From: Chitinophagales bacterium
Lineage (GTDB): Bacteria > Bacteroidota > Bacteroidia > Chitinophagales > JAHDHT01
Direction of reading: 5' to 3'
Length of the DNA: 7,124 bases
NCBI GenBank assembly: GCA_020631175.1
Contig: JAHDHT010000193.1
Span: 1 to 7,124 of the forward strand
Part shown: in pieces, positions 5,598 through 7,124 of the stretch
Numbering within the stretch: position 1 is the stretch's first letter
How the letters are laid out: the number at the start of each line of letters is the position of its first letter
Program-made: the position numbers and the translations under genes
Notes under the pieces: model-generated
The model's input: only the letters and a program-made list of their open reading frames with translations
What the model was told of the DNA's origin: nothing
Database searches by the model: none

Positions 5598-6000
5598 TAT
5601 GTAAAGTTTGTTTTGTCGTAAAATAGATTAAACTCATCCACCCAAAAATGAAACACAAGCCACCCAGGGGAGTTAAAGGTCCAATAATTGAAGTAGGTAA
5701 GCCGTTAATAATCGAACGCAGGCTTAACAGGTACAATGAACCACTGAATAAAACAATGCCTGCCATAAACAATGCAGCACTTTTATTAAACAGTTTTGAA
5801 TTCAGATGCATCCCTAACAGGATACAAAGGATGATCGCTATGCCATGCATAAATTGATATTGCACGCCGGTTTGAAAGGTAGAAAGTGCCGATTCAGGCA
5901 ATTGGCTCTTTAATCCATGCGCTGCAAAAGCTCCTAAGACTACCGCCAGTAAGCAATTTATAAACCCTGAGTTTATCCAGTATTTATGCGATTTCTTCAT
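5590..6000 (-). CDS. DUF423 family small integral membrane protein (YgdD/YwdK-like)
   Basis: A 136-residue protein with four predicted membrane helices (about 11-28, 51-65, 73-93 and 107-127). It carries the conserved words of DUF423: LGAFAAHGL (22-30), F42 with TGVQYQFMHGIA (44-55), LFSGSLY (84-90) and GPLTPLGGL (107-115). Homologues such as E. coli YgdD and B. subtilis YwdK are inner-membrane proteins whose biochemical role, to my knowledge, is not settled. The start at 6000 is the first Met of the family-typical N terminus. AAAGG directly abuts it, too close to act as a normal ribosome binding site. It is the first gene of a minus-strand pair with the M32 peptidase, overlapping it by 8 nt. 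The pairing gives no clear functional clue. Confidence 0.94.
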   Translation of the reverse strand: MKKSHKYWINSGFINCLLAVVLGAFAAHGLKSQLPESALSTFQTGVQYQFMHGIAIILCILLGMHLNSKLFNKSAALFMAGIVLFSGSLYLLSLRSIINGLPTSIIGPLTPLGGLCFIFGWMSLIYFTTKQTLHNE

Positions 6001-6039
6001 CCTTTAGCCCGTATTTTGTAATTGGTGTATCAGCTAATT

Positions 6040-6065
6040 CGCTGCCTACTCGTTTTAAGGCAGCG
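6040..6065. promoter_or_regulatory. Perfect 8-bp inverted repeat in the divergent intergenic region
   Basis: CGCTGCCT (6040-6047) and AGGCAGCG (6058-6065) are exact reverse complements separated by a 10-nt loop. The dyad directly follows the minus-strand -7 box (6066-6073) and ends 17 nt before the plus-strand ATG at 6083. It could be an operator for a dimeric regulator or a hairpin at the 5' end of the DUF423 transcript. There is no adjacent U tract for a terminator in the minus direction. In the plus direction it is followed by GCGCAAAAATAAAG, not a T-run. Confidence 0.5.
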
Positions 6066-6073
6066 CAAAAATA
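6066..6073 (-). promoter_or_regulatory. Putative -7 box for the DUF423-M32 operon
   Basis: On the minus strand 6073-6066 reads TATTTTTG, an exact match to TAnnTTTG and identical to the -7 box proposed for the oxidoreductase at 560-553. Transcription would start near 6058-6061, leaving a leader of about 60 nt. I find no TTG at the expected -33 distance, so the call is weaker than the one at 553-580. Confidence 0.45.
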
Positions 6074-6082
6074 AAGAATATT

Positions 6083-7124
6083 ATGAATAGAACATTAATC
6101 GCTACGGTACTTGGTGTATTGGTCATCATCGCTTTAATGTATTGGAACGGCTCGCTTGTGTTACCAACCGGTAAAAAACAGGTGTCTGATGCTATTCCGA
6201 AAAATGCATTAGCAGTATTTCAATTTAATGATATTCTAAGCTGGAACGACATGATGCAAAGTCGTTCTTATAATCAGGAACTCAATAAATTCGACTGGTT
6301 CGGTAAATTGGAATCGGGTAGTCGTTTATTTCAGCAATTAATTGATGCAGAACAAATTAATATACGTCAGCAATTTGCAGCTTCACTACATATGGTTGGG
6401 GCGGATGAGTATGACTTTTTATATGTATTGCCGGCAAGTAAATTAAGTAAGAACCCTTTCAAGTTATTTCGCAATGCTTTACGGTCGGATGGAGTTCAAA
6501 TTGAAACAAGCCGATTTAAAAATACAGTAATCTATAATGCAACAACACCTGTCAACGGATTTAAACATTTATCCTTCACCCGTAGTAATGGTCTAATTTT
6601 GTTTAGTAACGATATGACTTTAGTGGAGGATGGAATTGCTGCTTTGAAATCAGGCAATAATATCGAAGATGAAGTAGATGTGAAGCGAATGAAAACTAAA
6701 CAGGCAATTAACCGAATTGGCGTTTTAACCTATTTTGAAAATTTTGATTTGCTGAGTCCTGAATTGGAAAGTGATGATAATGCTATTGGTAAACTGGCTA
6801 AAATGGGGTCTGCTTTTTCGGGCGATGTGATTTTAGATGAAGATCGATTGGTATTAAATGGCGATATAAATACAGATGATATTCCTTATCTGGAAGCATT
6901 GGGCAGATATAAGCCAGAGCAATGTTGCGGACTGGCCGCTGATGCACCGAAGACAACTAAATTATTATATCGTTTTTCAGCAACAAATGTCGGAACCTTT
7001 ATGGCAGATTATGCCGAAAGTACAGACAGAGAACTTGCTTATGATCCGGATCAGTTAAATGCTGTTTTAGCAAATCAGTGGATTGTTGGAGAAACAAGTA
7101 CTTCAGCTACTCCATACGCTATGC
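6083..7124 (+). CDS. Unidentified membrane-anchored protein, N-terminal part (3' end outside window)
   Basis: The frame is open from the ATG at 6083 to the window edge, giving 347 complete codons with no stop. The N terminus has one hydrophobic segment (about residues 4-20) after MNR, so the protein is probably anchored in the inner membrane with most of it outside the cytoplasm, or has an uncleaved signal; there is no lipobox cysteine. The segment IPKNALAVFQFND, which follows the anchor at about 38-50, resembles the opening of large, poorly characterised Bacteroidota envelope proteins of the DUF3352 kind (IP/VPxxAxxxxxxxD). This is recall, not a search result. The rest alternates short beta-like and helical stretches with no catalytic motif I recognise. 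Codon use looks like the neighbouring genes. It is divergent from DUF423, 82 nt away, with no strong Shine-Dalgarno and no convincing plus-strand promoter. Confidence 0.85.
   Translation, partial: MNRTLIATVLGVLVIIALMYWNGSLVLPTGKKQVSDAIPKNALAVFQFNDILSWNDMMQSRSYNQELNKFDWFGKLESGSRLFQQLIDAEQINIRQQFAASLHMVGADEYDFLYVLPASKLSKNPFKLFRNALRSDGVQIETSRFKNTVIYNATTPVNGFKHLSFTRSNGLILFSNDMTLVEDGIAALKSGNNIEDEVDVKRMKTKQAINRIGVLTYFENFDLLSPELESDDNAIGKLAKMGSAFSGDVILDEDRLVLNGDINTDDIPYLEALGRYKPEQCCGLAADAPKTTKLLYRFSATNVGTFMADYAESTDRELAYDPDQLNAVLANQWIVGETSTSATPYAM

Noticed and set aside
6001..6082. Plus-strand promoter for the gene at 6083
   Set aside because: TATTTTG at 6012-6018 is one base short of TAnnTTTG and has no TTG partner upstream, so it is too weak to annotate.

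Overview
The window looks like chromosomal DNA from a member of the Bacteroidota. It is AT-rich. Where a promoter can be proposed it follows the Bacteroidota pattern (TAnnTTTG at -7, in one case with TTG 17 nt upstream), and strong Shine-Dalgarno sequences are absent. The Lgt is the long form I associate with that phylum. The window cannot be assigned below phylum level.

Layout: 1-478 (minus) is the N-terminal part of a Gfo/Idh/MocA-family sugar dehydrogenase cut by the window edge. 479-1316 is an 838-nt gene-free stretch: about 190 nt of ordinary upstream DNA, then a dense mosaic of short periodic repeats, then a near-leaderless promoter. 1317-3798 (plus) is a two-gene unit, mtaB (tRNA ms2t6A37 methylthiotransferase) and lgt (prolipoprotein diacylglyceryl transferase), 4 nt apart. 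3799-4103 is a second gene-free stretch built from the same repeat families in the same order. 4104-6000 (minus) is a two-gene unit, a DUF423 membrane protein followed by an M32 metallocarboxypeptidase, overlapping by 8 nt. 6001-6082 is a divergent intergenic region with a minus-strand -7 box next to a perfect 8-bp inverted repeat. 6083-7124 (plus) is the N-terminal part of an unidentified membrane-anchored protein that runs off the window.

The complete genes are conserved housekeeping or core functions (tRNA modification, lipoprotein maturation, peptide turnover). No defence, phage, transposase, CRISPR or biosynthetic gene is visible. The unusual content is non-coding: two composite repeat regions that bracket mtaB-lgt in direct orientation, made of 13-nt, 14/32-nt, 7-nt and 8-9-nt periodic words, with an ~80-nt module delimited on both sides by ACCGAACAA. 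I recognise this kind of sequence as a recurring intergenic texture in bacterial genomes but know of no established function. It is the best candidate here for something undescribed.
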